NCBI GenBank assembly: GCA_905372835.1
Contig: CAJPQK010000001.1
Location: forward strand, 1-64,000
DNA from: Candidatus Saccharimonadota bacterium
GTDB lineage: Bacteria > Patescibacteriota > Saccharimonadia > Saccharimonadales > Saccharimonadaceae
DNA: 64,000 nt
Direction: 5' to 3'
The translations under genes were made by a program, and so were the position numbers. The notes below the pieces were generated by a model. It saw only the letters and a program-made list of their open reading frames with translations. It did no database searches and was not told the DNA's origin. Each line of letters begins with the position of its first letter. Positions within the stretch are counted from its first letter, which is position 1. Positions 19,767 to 28,075 of this stretch are shown piece by piece.

Positions 19767-21578
19767 TTATACGTCCTGGATATAACTAGCCAATTGATCA
19801 ATCGGAATCTGTTCTTCACCCGCACGCGTGCGCACGCTCACAATCCGCTGCTCTTTATCTTTTGGACCAACAATAATCTGCGTTGGTATTTTTACAACAG
19901 TCGCTTCACGAATCTTCTTACCAATTGATTCATTTCGAATATCTGTTGTAAATCTGACTTCATTATATTTTACTGGTTGCATCAAAGCCACCCCTGATAA
20001 AATCGTTGTTATTTCATCAACATAGTCCAAAACAGTGTCATTAATCGTTAAGATGCGTACCTGCTCTGGTGCTGCCCAGAATGGGAACCAACCACCCGTG
20101 TGCTCGATGAAGACGCTCAGGAATCGCTCAATCGAACCCAGCAATGCACAGTGAATCATCACAGGTGTTGTAAAATTGCCATCACTGTCTGTGTATTCCA
20201 ATCCAAACCGTTGCGGCTGCACGAAGTCTAGCTGCACTGTCGCAACTTGGTGCTCACGACCGATAGCGTCAGTTGCCATGAAATCAATTTTTGGTCCGTA
20301 AAAAGCAGCCTCACCTTCCTGCTCGAAATAGTCCAAGCCAACTTTTTCAACTGCTGATTTTAATTGATCTTGTGCGGAAGCCCACAGTTCACGTTCACCC
20401 AAATATGCGTCAGAGTTATCGCGGTAACTGAGTCGAACCCGTAGCTTCATATTAATAGTACCGTACAATTCCTGGGCAGCAGACAATAAATTATTGATTT
20501 CTTGTTCAATTTGGTCTGGACGACAAAAGACATGACTGTCATCCTGGGTCAGCGAGCGCACACGATTCAGACCGCCAAGCTCACCGGTTTTCTCGTCACG
20601 ATAGTCAGTGGTTGTTTCCAGGTAGCGCACCGGCATATCACGGTAACTACGTGGTTGTGAAGCAAAGATTTGTGTATGATGCGGACAGTTCATCGGCTTT
20701 AATGCCATTTCATCACTGGTTTCCTGACTCTTAACCAAAAACAGCTCTTCGCCAAATTTAGCCCAGTGGCCTGATGTTTCATACAGGTCCTTTTTAGTGA
20801 TATGCGGCGTCCAGACTTTTTCAAAGCCAAACCTCTGACGCAGCTGATTTGAATATTGCGCCACGACATCACGCAAAATGGTTCCACGAGGCGTAAATAA
20901 TGGCAAACCAACCCCCACGAGCGGCGAGGTTGTGTATAGATCAAGTTCCTTGCCTAGCTTGCGGTGATCACGCTGCTTGGCCAGTTCTAATTTCTTCAAA
21001 TATTCATCTAGCTCTTCCTGCGTAGCAAAAGCTACGCCATATAGCCGCTGCATTTGAGGATTCTTTTCATTGCCCCGCCAATAGGCGCCTGCAACCCGCA
21101 TCAACTTAAACACACCAATCTCACTGGTATTTGCAACATGCGGTCCGCGACACAGATCCTTAAACGACCCGTTAGTATAAAACGAAACTTCATCAAGCGC
21201 ACTATCGCCTTCGGTAATTGTGCCCATTTCTGCGGCATCCAGATCTTTTGCCACTGTCGTCCCGGCACGCTTCAGATCATTAAGAAGCTCTTCTTTATAT
21301 GGCTGATGGCTATCTTTAGCCCATTGAATAGCATCATCAATTGGACATTTTGTGCAAACAAAGTCCTGCTTCTCCGCAATGATGCGTCGCATTATCTTTT
21401 CGATTTTGTTGAACTGTTGCTCGCTAATCTTCGTTTCGCCAAGATCAATATCGTAATAAAACCCATGCTCAACAACCGGACCAACTCCGAATTTCGCATC
21501 TGGCCATAATCGCTGTACGGCTGCTGCCATGATGTGTGCTAGGCTGTGTCGCATTGCATAGAGTTTGTCTTCACTCAT
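19767..21578 (-). CDS. thrS: Threonyl-tRNA synthetase lacking the TGS domain
   Basis: 603 aa. Seen: the N2 editing domain starting almost at residue 1 (RHSLAHIMA, His11 and His15; DLCRGPHV near residue 142), class II catalytic core with zinc ligand Cys in MNCPHH (~297), and an anticodon-binding C domain. The ~60-residue N-terminal TGS domain of E. coli ThrS is absent; the strong SD AAGGAGG directly before this ATG shows the short start is real. Preceded by a threonine T-box leader. Confidence 0.96.
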   Translation of the reverse strand: MSEDKLYAMRHSLAHIMAAAVQRLWPDAKFGVGPVVEHGFYYDIDLGETKISEQQFNKIEKIMRRIIAEKQDFVCTKCPIDDAIQWAKDSHQPYKEELLNDLKRAGTTVAKDLDAAEMGTITEGDSALDEVSFYTNGSFKDLCRGPHVANTSEIGVFKLMRVAGAYWRGNEKNPQMQRLYGVAFATQEELDEYLKKLELAKQRDHRKLGKELDLYTTSPLVGVGLPLFTPRGTILRDVVAQYSNQLRQRFGFEKVWTPHITKKDLYETSGHWAKFGEELFLVKSQETSDEMALKPMNCPHHTQIFASQPRSYRDMPVRYLETTTDYRDEKTGELGGLNRVRSLTQDDSHVFCRPDQIEQEINNLLSAAQELYGTINMKLRVRLSYRDNSDAYLGERELWASAQDQLKSAVEKVGLDYFEQEGEAAFYGPKIDFMATDAIGREHQVATVQLDFVQPQRFGLEYTDSDGNFTTPVMIHCALLGSIERFLSVFIEHTGGWFPFWAAPEQVRILTINDTVLDYVDEITTILSGVALMQPVKYNEVRFTTDIRNESIGKKIREATVVKIPTQIIVGPKDKEQRIVSVRTRAGEEQIPIDQLASYIQDV

Positions 21579-21768
21579 AGAACCTCCTTAATGTACTTTG
21601 ATACATTCGGCTTAAATAATGATAGATATTATATGCCTCGGGCCAGGAGATCTGGCGGTTCCACCTTGGCGATTCTCTTGTTCCGACTGTTATCGTTTGT
21701 TCAAAAACACATGCGTCGCAACCGCTTCCATGAGGTTCCGAAGATGGTTAGTCTTCATCATTACCTTG
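21579..21768 (-). promoter_or_regulatory. Threonine T-box leader of thrS
   Basis: The minus strand carries the T-box core AAGGTGGAACCGCC (21654-21667). Its UGGA bulge would pair with the UCCA end of tRNA-Thr; the tRNA-Thr in this window indeed has discriminator U. A very short stem I (GAAGA/TCTTC, 21740-21756) presents the Thr codon ACC (21746-21748) in its 7-nt loop, followed by A. No terminator T run is seen; GAACCTC beside stem I is complementary to GAGGTTC at the SD, suggesting translational control. Confidence 0.8.
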
Positions 21769-21773
21769 TCGTT

Positions 21774-21802
21774 ATTATACCAGCTAATCACAACTCTCTC
21801 AA
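21774..21802 (-). promoter_or_regulatory. thrS leader promoter
   Basis: Minus strand TTGAGA (21797-21802), 17-nt spacer, TATAAT (21774-21779). Start near 21767 gives a ~190-nt T-box leader. Confidence 0.75.
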
Positions 21803-21880
21803 CAAATCCCATTCAGTCGTTACTAAGATGCTGCCCCTTGTGGTATTGGGGTATTTCTGATAATATCAATATAAGCACGG

Positions 21881-21957
21881 GGGCGATTAGCTCATTTGGC
21901 TAGAGCGCAGCATTGACGTTGCTGAGGTGATAGGTTCGAATCCTATATCGCCCACCA
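21881..21957 (+). tRNA. tRNA-Val (anticodon GAC)
   Basis: 77 nt including encoded CCA. Acceptor GGGCGAT/ATCGCCC; anticodon arm CAGCA-TTGACGT-TGCTG; T-loop TTCGAAT. A promoter TTGTGG-N17-TAATAT lies at 21838-21866. Confidence 0.95.
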
Positions 21958-21963
21958 CACTAA

Positions 21964-21984
21964 GCACCTTTACGGGTGTTTTTT
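21964..21984 (+). terminator. Terminator after tRNA-Val
   Basis: Short CACC/GGTG stem followed by a T6 run. Confidence 0.6.
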
Positions 21985-22069
21985 ATTTACCTACATATTC
22001 ATTCCATGATATATTGATCGTGAACTTGTTCTATTGACTTTCTAAAACGTTTATGCTAATATGTAAGGT

Positions 22070-22216
22070 ATGAGTGATCATACTACCACTAATGTGATTG
22101 CGTCATCAAAAAAAGACGCATCACTTCTCAGTAAAATCACTATCCACTTTGAGTACGACAAGCGAATCAAGGAAGTTCGTGCTAACTACTGCAGAATGAA
22201 CGAGAAAGCAAAATAA
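22070..22216 (+). CDS. 48-aa basic small protein
   Basis: Open frame of 48 codons plus TAA. Composition changes from Thr/Ser-rich N-terminus to an amphipathic basic C-terminus (EYDKRIKEVRANYCRMNEKAK). Support for expression: TTGACT (22034-22039), 17-nt spacer and TAATAT (22057-22062) place the transcription start at or next to the ATG. No family recognised. It sits alone between tRNA-Val and nrdR. Confidence 0.5.
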   Translation: MSDHTTTNVIASSKKDASLLSKITIHFEYDKRIKEVRANYCRMNEKAK

Positions 22217-22329
22217 CCATCAAAGCCCATTGCACCCCTATCCCCAGTAGTAACTCTGGGGATATTTATCCACTATATACTTATGGTTTTCCACTAGATT
22301 TTTTAATAGCGTTATGTCAATATATAGAC

Positions 22330-22794
22330 ATGATATGTATAAATTGTTTTCACAACAAAACTCGTGTGATAAACTCACGAAAACATAAAAAATATCCTCA
22401 ACTGTGGCGGCGAAGATCTTGCGACAACTGTCATACTACTTTCACTACGTATGAATATCCCTCAATTGATAACACCCCAGTCGTCAAGGAGACAACCGAG
22501 GAACCTTTCAATATCGGCAGATTGACACTCAGTATCGCAAATAGTCTCCAGCATAATGACCATTCAGCCAAATATGACAGCTTCCATTTGGCACAGACCG
22601 TTCAGAGAAATCTCCTCATTCAATATGAAGCGACAATACCAGTAGACAGTATCACTAAAGAAGTTCATGCCGTGCTCAATAGATATGATCCTGTAGCGGC
22701 CATACAGTACGCTGCCCAGCACAAATTGCTTATTTCGAAGCGCCGTCCTGGTCGCCCTTCAACCGGTTACGTTCTGCCTTCAATCGATCATTGA
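22330..22794 (+). CDS. nrdR: Transcriptional repressor NrdR
   Basis: 154 aa. Zinc ribbon C3-x2-C6 and C31-x2-C34 with the family motif RRRSCDNCHTTFTTYE, then an ATP-cone (~48-135) that senses ATP/dATP and represses ribonucleotide reductase genes. The N-terminus diverges from the usual M(R/K)CPFC. The 3' end overlaps the convergent glycosyltransferase gene by 65 bp. The upstream TATATA lies only 4 nt from the ATG, so the transcript start is unclear. Confidence 0.92.
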   Translation: MICINCFHNKTRVINSRKHKKYPQLWRRRSCDNCHTTFTTYEYPSIDNTPVVKETTEEPFNIGRLTLSIANSLQHNDHSAKYDSFHLAQTVQRNLLIQYEATIPVDSITKEVHAVLNRYDPVAAIQYAAQHKLLISKRRPGRPSTGYVLPSIDH

Positions 22795-24409
22795 TATTAA
22801 CGGTTAGTTTCTCGGTAACGTCAAACTTATCTAGATATCGCCCTGTCATTAGCTTCGTTTGAGCAGCATACGCCGCCATGGAACTATACAGAATAGAAGT
22901 GACTGGCATTAAGATCCACTGTATCAACATCAAGAAAGTACGTCGCTTCTTATAGCGCGCTGGGCGCGGCGGTAAAATCTTAAATGAAGAAAATATAGCA
23001 ATCACCATACCAAGCATCGCAATAGTTTGCAATAAACTAATCGTACCAGGCAACTGGTGGGCATCTATGTTTCGTACTGCTTCTGGATTTAATAGAAGCG
23101 GCAACCACGCTCCAAAAGCCGTTACAAGCGCCACATACGCTAATGTGACATGGCCATCCAATAACCTCAGAAAACGCGTGAAACTTGGCCAGAATGGTGC
23201 TTGGCGGCTGGAGCTAAACACCCGAGATCCTACATATGCAACATCTGAGGCGCCATATGCCCAACGGCGAAGCTGAACGAACTGCGCTTTTAGTGTCTTC
23301 TTGTATGTTTCTGACAAAACTGCGTCTTGATAGATTGGTGCATATATTGGCACTACCCCGTATTTACCATCAAAATGGAAATAACTACGCCAATATTGGT
23401 GCCCATCCTCAACGATTGTCCTGACGCTCCAAAAATCCATTTCCACTAGCGCATCCATCGGTTGTGCATGTGATGCAAAATTTCTCAAAGCATATGGACG
23501 CATTGAACTAACAATGTTCCAAAATGAGTTTCCCGTTGCGATCACCCGCATAGGTGCTGGTACGTCCCATATGTTATTGGTGAACAATGCAATCGGCTGA
23601 TATGACAAGTTCTTGCGATCTTTATAGACAATATATTCATAGGTAATATAGTCAAAATAAGTGGGATGTGGCTTGTTATCACAATCCATCGTAGTGACCA
23701 ATACCTGAGAGAAATCTATCCCGAGGTCCACAAGATAGTCTTTCAGCCAACGTCCTGCGTGTGTAATATTACCACCCTTGCCGATTACCTCATGCTCTAT
23801 ACCTTTTGGATGCTCAACAATATGGAATGAATGAAATTTATCGTTATATTTCTTCTGCAGCGTCTCAGCAGTTTTCTTAATTTCAGCACCTCCACGCTCT
23901 TCATAGGCAAATACAACGATGAGATGCGACAGATCATAGGTTGTATCCAGCAGCGACTGAACTGCAGGCTCAATAATTTCGATACTTTCATTGTACGCTG
24001 GCATAATGATTGCGTTATAAATCTGCGATGGTTTAGGATAGTCTGACGGTTCATCAATGATACTTTGTAAGTTTTTCAGATGGGTACTATATTCAAACTG
24101 CTTGTTTTTTGTAGCAAACAACCTAGCATGAGCAGCCGCTGGATCTTCAAGGTCATGTAATCTTTGCGACCAGTCTACTTGACAGGCTTTCTCCATGTTC
24201 GTACGGCCAACCAACATATGATAGCTGATGCCAAAAATCTTTATCAGAGCCATGGATATTAGGACCAATAGATATACTGAAGCCAGTAGCGGGTTAAAGA
24301 TTGACAATAGAATCAATAAAATAATGACACCATAGCTCAGCATCCCGGGTAGTATTTCTAAGAAGCGGTAGAATGGTTTTCGTTTGCCTACGGGTATCTC
24401 TAAATCCAT
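22730..24409 (-). CDS. Membrane glycosyltransferase family 2 (processive type)
   Basis: 559 aa. Two N-terminal membrane helices (~20-60), a cytoplasmic GT2 domain with PAYNE (~135), the metal-binding TMDCD near residue 241, EDGHQYW near 334 and QLRRW near 377, then three to four C-terminal helices. D,D,D,QxxRW is the pattern of processive beta-glycan synthases such as cellulose or hyaluronan synthases, so it probably makes and exports a polysaccharide; the sugar cannot be told. Follows a 3-TM protein by 5 nt. Confidence 0.88.
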   Translation of the reverse strand: MDLEIPVGKRKPFYRFLEILPGMLSYGVIILLILLSIFNPLLASVYLLVLISMALIKIFGISYHMLVGRTNMEKACQVDWSQRLHDLEDPAAAHARLFATKNKQFEYSTHLKNLQSIIDEPSDYPKPSQIYNAIIMPAYNESIEIIEPAVQSLLDTTYDLSHLIVVFAYEERGGAEIKKTAETLQKKYNDKFHSFHIVEHPKGIEHEVIGKGGNITHAGRWLKDYLVDLGIDFSQVLVTTMDCDNKPHPTYFDYITYEYIVYKDRKNLSYQPIALFTNNIWDVPAPMRVIATGNSFWNIVSSMRPYALRNFASHAQPMDALVEMDFWSVRTIVEDGHQYWRSYFHFDGKYGVVPIYAPIYQDAVLSETYKKTLKAQFVQLRRWAYGASDVAYVGSRVFSSSRQAPFWPSFTRFLRLLDGHVTLAYVALVTAFGAWLPLLLNPEAVRNIDAHQLPGTISLLQTIAMLGMVIAIFSSFKILPPRPARYKKRRTFLMLIQWILMPVTSILYSSMAAYAAQTKLMTGRYLDKFDVTEKLTVNINDRLKAERNRLKGDQDGASK

Positions 24410-24414
24410 GTCAT

Positions 24415-24792
24415 TTATCCAAATGAAGCAATTCGTAATATTGGTAGCGCCAACAGCAAGAGGATAGCTGAAAAACCAATAGTTCCCCAGGCTAGAGCCA
24501 AGCCAAGATGACGACGCTCTAACTTCACCAGCTTAACTGCAAGAATACTGTGCCCCACAACAGCCACAACTTCCAGCAAAGCATAAAACCATAGGGTATA
24601 CCAATAATCCCTATATAAACTCGTGATACCAAAGGCGCTGTACTGGGTGATAACCTGTGTTTCGCGCGGTTTTATGTGAGCCGCCAGAACAATCACCACA
24701 ATAATGGCAAAAATGACATTAAACACTATCAAACCAGCTAGCCAGCGGTCGCTCATAATGGTCTTAATACTCGTCGTTATCTCTTGTTTCAT
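24415..24792 (-). CDS. Three-helix membrane protein downstream of tRNA-Thr
   Basis: 125 aa with hydrophobic segments near residues 20-42, 68-90 and 100-122; family unknown. The ATG lies exactly 7 nt after the CCA of tRNA-Thr, without an SD in the 7-nt interval (GAGCATT). The message thus starts inside or right after the tRNA; tRNA 3' processing would yield a nearly leaderless mRNA. Translationally coupled to the GT2 gene, perhaps an accessory subunit. Confidence 0.7.
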   Translation of the reverse strand: MKQEITTSIKTIMSDRWLAGLIVFNVIFAIIVVIVLAAHIKPRETQVITQYSAFGITSLYRDYWYTLWFYALLEVVAVVGHSILAVKLVKLERRHLGLALAWGTIGFSAILLLLALPILRIASFG

Positions 24793-24799
24793 AATGCTC

Positions 24800-24875
24800 T
24801 GGAGCCGCTGACCGGATTCGAACCGGTGACCTACGCTTTACGAAAGCGCCGCTCTACCAACTGAGCTACAGCGGC
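24800..24875 (-). tRNA. tRNA-Thr (anticodon CGT)
   Basis: 76 nt with encoded CCA. Acceptor GCCGCTG/CAGCGGC, discriminator T, anticodon arm GCGCT-TTCGTAA-AGCGT, T-loop TTCGAAT. Own promoter: TATAAT at 24892-24897 with TTGAAA 16 nt upstream. The U discriminator matches the thrS T-box. Confidence 0.95.
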
Positions 24876-24915
24876 AAGACTCCTCCGCATAATTATATCA
24901 GATGTGAATTATTTT

Positions 24916-25902
24916 TCAATCAAGAGAAATGTAGTAAGTTGCCTTCTTTTCAGACTTAAAGCTATCAACTTTAGCCTTAAATACCGTCAGCGGCACATGG
25001 ATGTAGCTGTACTTCACAGAGCTGTCGGTTCGCTCGTCAACACGGATAAAGTAATAGCCGTCGCCAGAAACCGTCTGCCTGGCTTCTGAAGTGGTTCCTG
25101 GTTCAATTTTTAGTGCTTGTTCAGTAATGCCATCAGCGTTGTCTTTGCCGACTGATATGTCGGCAACATATTGCACTGATTGACCATGTTCTGTCGCAAT
25201 GTCTGCCAAGCTTTTACCTGATTTTATGGCTCCGTCTATAGTGGAGACCAAGTTAGTTGCCTTATCGTCAACAGCAAATGACACCTTGCTGGTGATCAGA
25301 CTGTCTCGAAGATTCTCTTTCATCTCCGCAAGAGACAACCCCAGTGTCTTACGGACAGCGGCATCATATGAAGCATCAGAAAGTCCACGCTTATGCCGCT
25401 GCAACGCTGTATCAATCTCGGAATCTGATACTGTAATTCCCTTTTCTTGGGCAAGTTTCTTTGCATATGTAATTTTTACAACTAAGTCCATGGACTGTTG
25501 CCGCTGAAATTTCACCTTATCATCACCACCCAGACGATTAACTGATTCTAGAGAAGCTAATGTACTGCGGTAGTAGCGTAAGTAGTCACTATAGCGCACT
25601 GTAGCACCTTCAATGGACGCCACAGGAAGCGGTAAAGTGCGCGTAATGCGATAGGCTACATCCCCCGTGTCACGCCAAACATAGAGCTGAACCCATACAA
25701 ACACTGTCATTAAGATGGCCGTGCCAAGGCCGATGAATATCGCGTTCCACACCAACCGGTGCCTGGTGTATTGGATTGGGTATTTATGCTTACGACCACC
25801 CGCCAGAATCTTCTCACGATGCTCAGCAACAGTATCATTCGTGATACGCGTAGGTACTTTTTTTGCCTTTTCCGACTTACGCTTCAGTGCTCTCTTGATC
25901 AT
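24916..25902 (-). CDS. Membrane-anchored SurA/PPIC-like foldase
   Basis: 328 aa. Basic cytoplasmic N-terminus (~1-50), one membrane helix (~52-75), then an external region with a SurA-N-like helical chaperone domain (~100-215) and a shortened parvulin-like segment (~225-300). Such proteins assist folding of exported proteins. The start at 25902 is chosen for SD AAAGGA at the right spacing; ATG 25917 lies upstream of that SD. It overlaps the end of the bPH2 gene by 26 nt. Confidence 0.8.
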   Translation of the reverse strand: MIKRALKRKSEKAKKVPTRITNDTVAEHREKILAGGRKHKYPIQYTRHRLVWNAIFIGLGTAILMTVFVWVQLYVWRDTGDVAYRITRTLPLPVASIEGATVRYSDYLRYYRSTLASLESVNRLGGDDKVKFQRQQSMDLVVKITYAKKLAQEKGITVSDSEIDTALQRHKRGLSDASYDAAVRKTLGLSLAEMKENLRDSLITSKVSFAVDDKATNLVSTIDGAIKSGKSLADIATEHGQSVQYVADISVGKDNADGITEQALKIEPGTTSEARQTVSGDGYYFIRVDERTDSSVKYSYIHVPLTVFKAKVDSFKSEKKATYYISLD

Positions 25903-26410
25903 GATTATTCCTTTCATTCGCTATTTCTACTGCATCTTGCAACATGTTGTAAATTTTATCTGGGTGCTCTACATTCTTGATCACAAGATCACCGACAAAT
26001 GTTTGAATGATAATTGTTCCAAACTTAAACATTTCGCCGCTGAACCCTGGAATATTATAACTGATGGTTTGGATTTTTCGTAGTTGCAATTCCACAACAT
26101 CTTTACCAAAAAATCCGCGTTGCGTGACCTGGCGAATTCTTCGGTCAGTCACAATGAAGTAGGTAAAGAACCACATGAGAAAATGATAAATAAATAACAA
26201 CAGCCCAAAGATGAAGCTACCAAAGAATACCCACAGTAATTCTAGGTTGCTTTGCCAAATCAAGAACGGTACTGCACCAAATGTCATTGGCAACAACAAA
26301 CAGTAGAATCCTTTGCGCATGGCAATAATGTGACGGCGAAATACGAACAACAGCTCCTCGCCATCGCGCTGACCGTCAAAAGCCTTATCTGTTTTCGTCT
26401 TCTTTGTCAT
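25877..26410 (-). CDS. Bacterial PH-domain (bPH2/DUF304) membrane protein
   Basis: 177 aa. Two membrane helices (~30-75), then a YdbS-type PH fold with the typical YFIVTDRRIRQVTQRGFFGKD (first half shown) and LRKIQTISY segments. Function in the cell envelope is unknown. The ATG is exactly 7 nt after the CCA of tRNA-Arg, with at best a weak AGGA, so expression is tied to the tRNA transcript. Operon order: tRNA-Arg, bPH2, PPIase. Confidence 0.82.
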   Translation of the reverse strand: MTKKTKTDKAFDGQRDGEELLFVFRRHIIAMRKGFYCLLLPMTFGAVPFLIWQSNLELLWVFFGSFIFGLLLFIYHFLMWFFTYFIVTDRRIRQVTQRGFFGKDVVELQLRKIQTISYNIPGFSGEMFKFGTIIIQTFVGDLVIKNVEHPDKIYNMLQDAVEIANERNNHDQESTEA

Positions 26411-26417
26411 AGTCCTA

Positions 26418-26494
26418 TGGTACCCCGGGCAGGAGTCGAACCTACAACCTTATCCTTAGGACGGATCTGCTCTATCCAGTTGAGCTACCGAGGC
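26418..26494 (-). tRNA. tRNA-Arg (anticodon CCT)
   Basis: 77 nt with encoded CCA. Acceptor GCCTCGG with CCGGGGT (two G-U pairs), D-arm GCTC/GAGC, anticodon loop GTCCTAA, T-loop TTCGACT. Base pair 27-43 is a G-A mismatch. TATAAT lies just upstream (minus strand, about 26503-26508). Confidence 0.93.
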
Positions 26495-26536
26495 ATACTA
26501 CTATTATACCACGGTAGCTCTGTGGATATACCAGTG

Positions 26537-27064
26537 TTAGCGAGTAAATTTTTCACTCAACGTCGTATAGCTCACCAATTCTGATTCCTCAAACCAGTGG
26601 GCAATCTCCTGAACAGCCTCGTCAGAGTCACCAGAAGCATGGATTAAGTTTGGGATGCCCTTACGGCATGAGTCAGCATAACCGAAGCTGACGTGTGAGT
26701 AGTCGCCCCGAATCGTACCCATGTCAGCAGATTTTGGTTCAGTCGGACCAACAATTTTACGAACCACCGCCACGGCTTCCACGCCCTCGAGCACCATAGC
26801 AATCACAGGGCCGTCCATCATCATGTCCAGTGTGATGTTGAGGGTTTCTTCACCACGACGGGTTGCTAATTTACCAATACCTTCATAGTGTTGCTGGTAG
26901 TGTGCCCTGTCTGGAGACACCATTTTGACGCCAATAATCTTTAGACCAACTCGCTCAAAACGTTGTAAAATTTCCCCCACAATTCCCCGCTGGACTGCGT
27001 CTGGTTTGAATACAATCAGTGTTCGCTCAACTCCACAGAAAACCTTTTCGCCATTACTTGCCAT
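26537..27064 (-). CDS. ndk: Nucleoside diphosphate kinase
   Basis: 175 aa, longer than the usual ~140-150: a ~12-residue N-terminal extension and extra residues after TRRGEETL. Catalytic phospho-histidine His142 in NLIHASGDSDEA; KPDAVQRG near residue 20 and MGTIRGDYS near 115 bind the nucleotide. Balances NTP and dNTP pools. Strong SD AAAGGAGCAC before the ATG. Confidence 0.95.
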   Translation of the reverse strand: MASNGEKVFCGVERTLIVFKPDAVQRGIVGEILQRFERVGLKIIGVKMVSPDRAHYQQHYEGIGKLATRRGEETLNITLDMMMDGPVIAMVLEGVEAVAVVRKIVGPTEPKSADMGTIRGDYSHVSFGYADSCRKGIPNLIHASGDSDEAVQEIAHWFEESELVSYTTLSEKFTR

Positions 27065-27112
27065 AGTGCTCCTTTCGTTAGTATTTGTCTTATGATAGCA
27101 AAAAGCTATTAT

Positions 27113-27141
27113 TTGATAAACTACCTAAATACACGTACAAT
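27113..27141 (+). promoter_or_regulatory. xer promoter (leaderless)
   Basis: TTGATA (27113-27118), 17-nt spacer, TACAAT (27136-27141). Only 6 nt separate the -10 from ATG 27148. Confidence 0.75.
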
Positions 27142-27147
27142 AGGCTT

Positions 27148-28071
27148 ATGTTTGTATCAGAGGCGCTAACTGATTTCCTGGAACATCTAGAAATAGAGGG
27201 CGGCAGAAGTCAAAATACCATCCGAAATTATTCATTATATCTGGAACGATTCATTGAATTCGCTGGTGATATAGAAGTAGTAAAAATTACATCAGAGATG
27301 ATTCGGCGCTATCGCCTGTGGCTAAATCGTTATAAAAATGACAACGACGGCAAAGAGTTGTCAATTTTAACACAGAGCTATCATCTGATTGCTCTACGCG
27401 GCTTTCTCACCTATCTGTCGCGGCGCGATATCCCCTCATTATCCGCTGATAAAATCATCTTACCAAAGACGGTTCGCAAACAGGTGACTTTTTTACAATA
27501 TGACGAGGTGGTTAATTTGATAGACAATATACCGCTAGACAGCGAGCAGGGTTTGCGCGACCGAGCAATCATAGAGCTACTTTTTTCCAGCGGACTACGT
27601 GTGTCAGAGCTCGTTAATCTCAATCGAGACCATATCAACCTCAAACGACGAGAATTTATGGTGCGCGGAAAAGGACAAAAAGACCGTCCGGTGTTTGTTT
27701 CACAACACGCCGCTGAACACGTTGAGAACTACTTGCAAGCTCGTCAAGACAGCCTACCTGCTCTTTTTCTTAGCTACAGCAGACGATCAACTAAGCCAAC
27801 AATGTCGGGCGATTATCGCCGCTTGTCTGCGCGCAGCATTCAGCGAATGGTCTCACATTATGCTCGCCTAGCTGGAATAACAAAGCACGTCAGCCCACAT
27901 ACCATGAGGCATAGTTTTGCTACAGACTTATTAATGAATGGTGCAGATCTACGTTCAGTTCAGTCGCTATTGGGTCATAGTAGCATATCCACCACCCAAG
28001 TGTATACGCACGTCACCGACCAGCACTTAAAAGACATACACGAACGCTTTCACAGCGATACTTCCCAATAG
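27148..28071 (+). CDS. Xer-type tyrosine recombinase
   Basis: 307 aa from ATG 27148, chosen from the promoter at 27113-27141; a frame start at 27085 precedes the promoter. Seen: SAM-like N domain (~1-90), then catalytic Arg in SGLRVSEL (~150), HTMRHSFATDLL (~250-257), LGHSS and the nucleophile in TTQVYTHV (~285). Full-length and intact. It is most likely the chromosome-dimer recombinase XerC/D; ftsK is at 48.5 kb. No flanking att sites or cargo suggest an integrase role. Confidence 0.9.
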   Translation: MFVSEALTDFLEHLEIEGGRSQNTIRNYSLYLERFIEFAGDIEVVKITSEMIRRYRLWLNRYKNDNDGKELSILTQSYHLIALRGFLTYLSRRDIPSLSADKIILPKTVRKQVTFLQYDEVVNLIDNIPLDSEQGLRDRAIIELLFSSGLRVSELVNLNRDHINLKRREFMVRGKGQKDRPVFVSQHAAEHVENYLQARQDSLPALFLSYSRRSTKPTMSGDYRRLSARSIQRMVSHYARLAGITKHVSPHTMRHSFATDLLMNGADLRSVQSLLGHSSISTTQVYTHVTDQHLKDIHERFHSDTSQ

Positions 28072-28075
28072 GGGG

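Noticed and set aside
21601..21640. Second thrS promoter at the TATAAT near 21620-21630
   Set aside because: No acceptable -35 at 16-18 nt, and it lies inside the T-box leader between the core and the SD.
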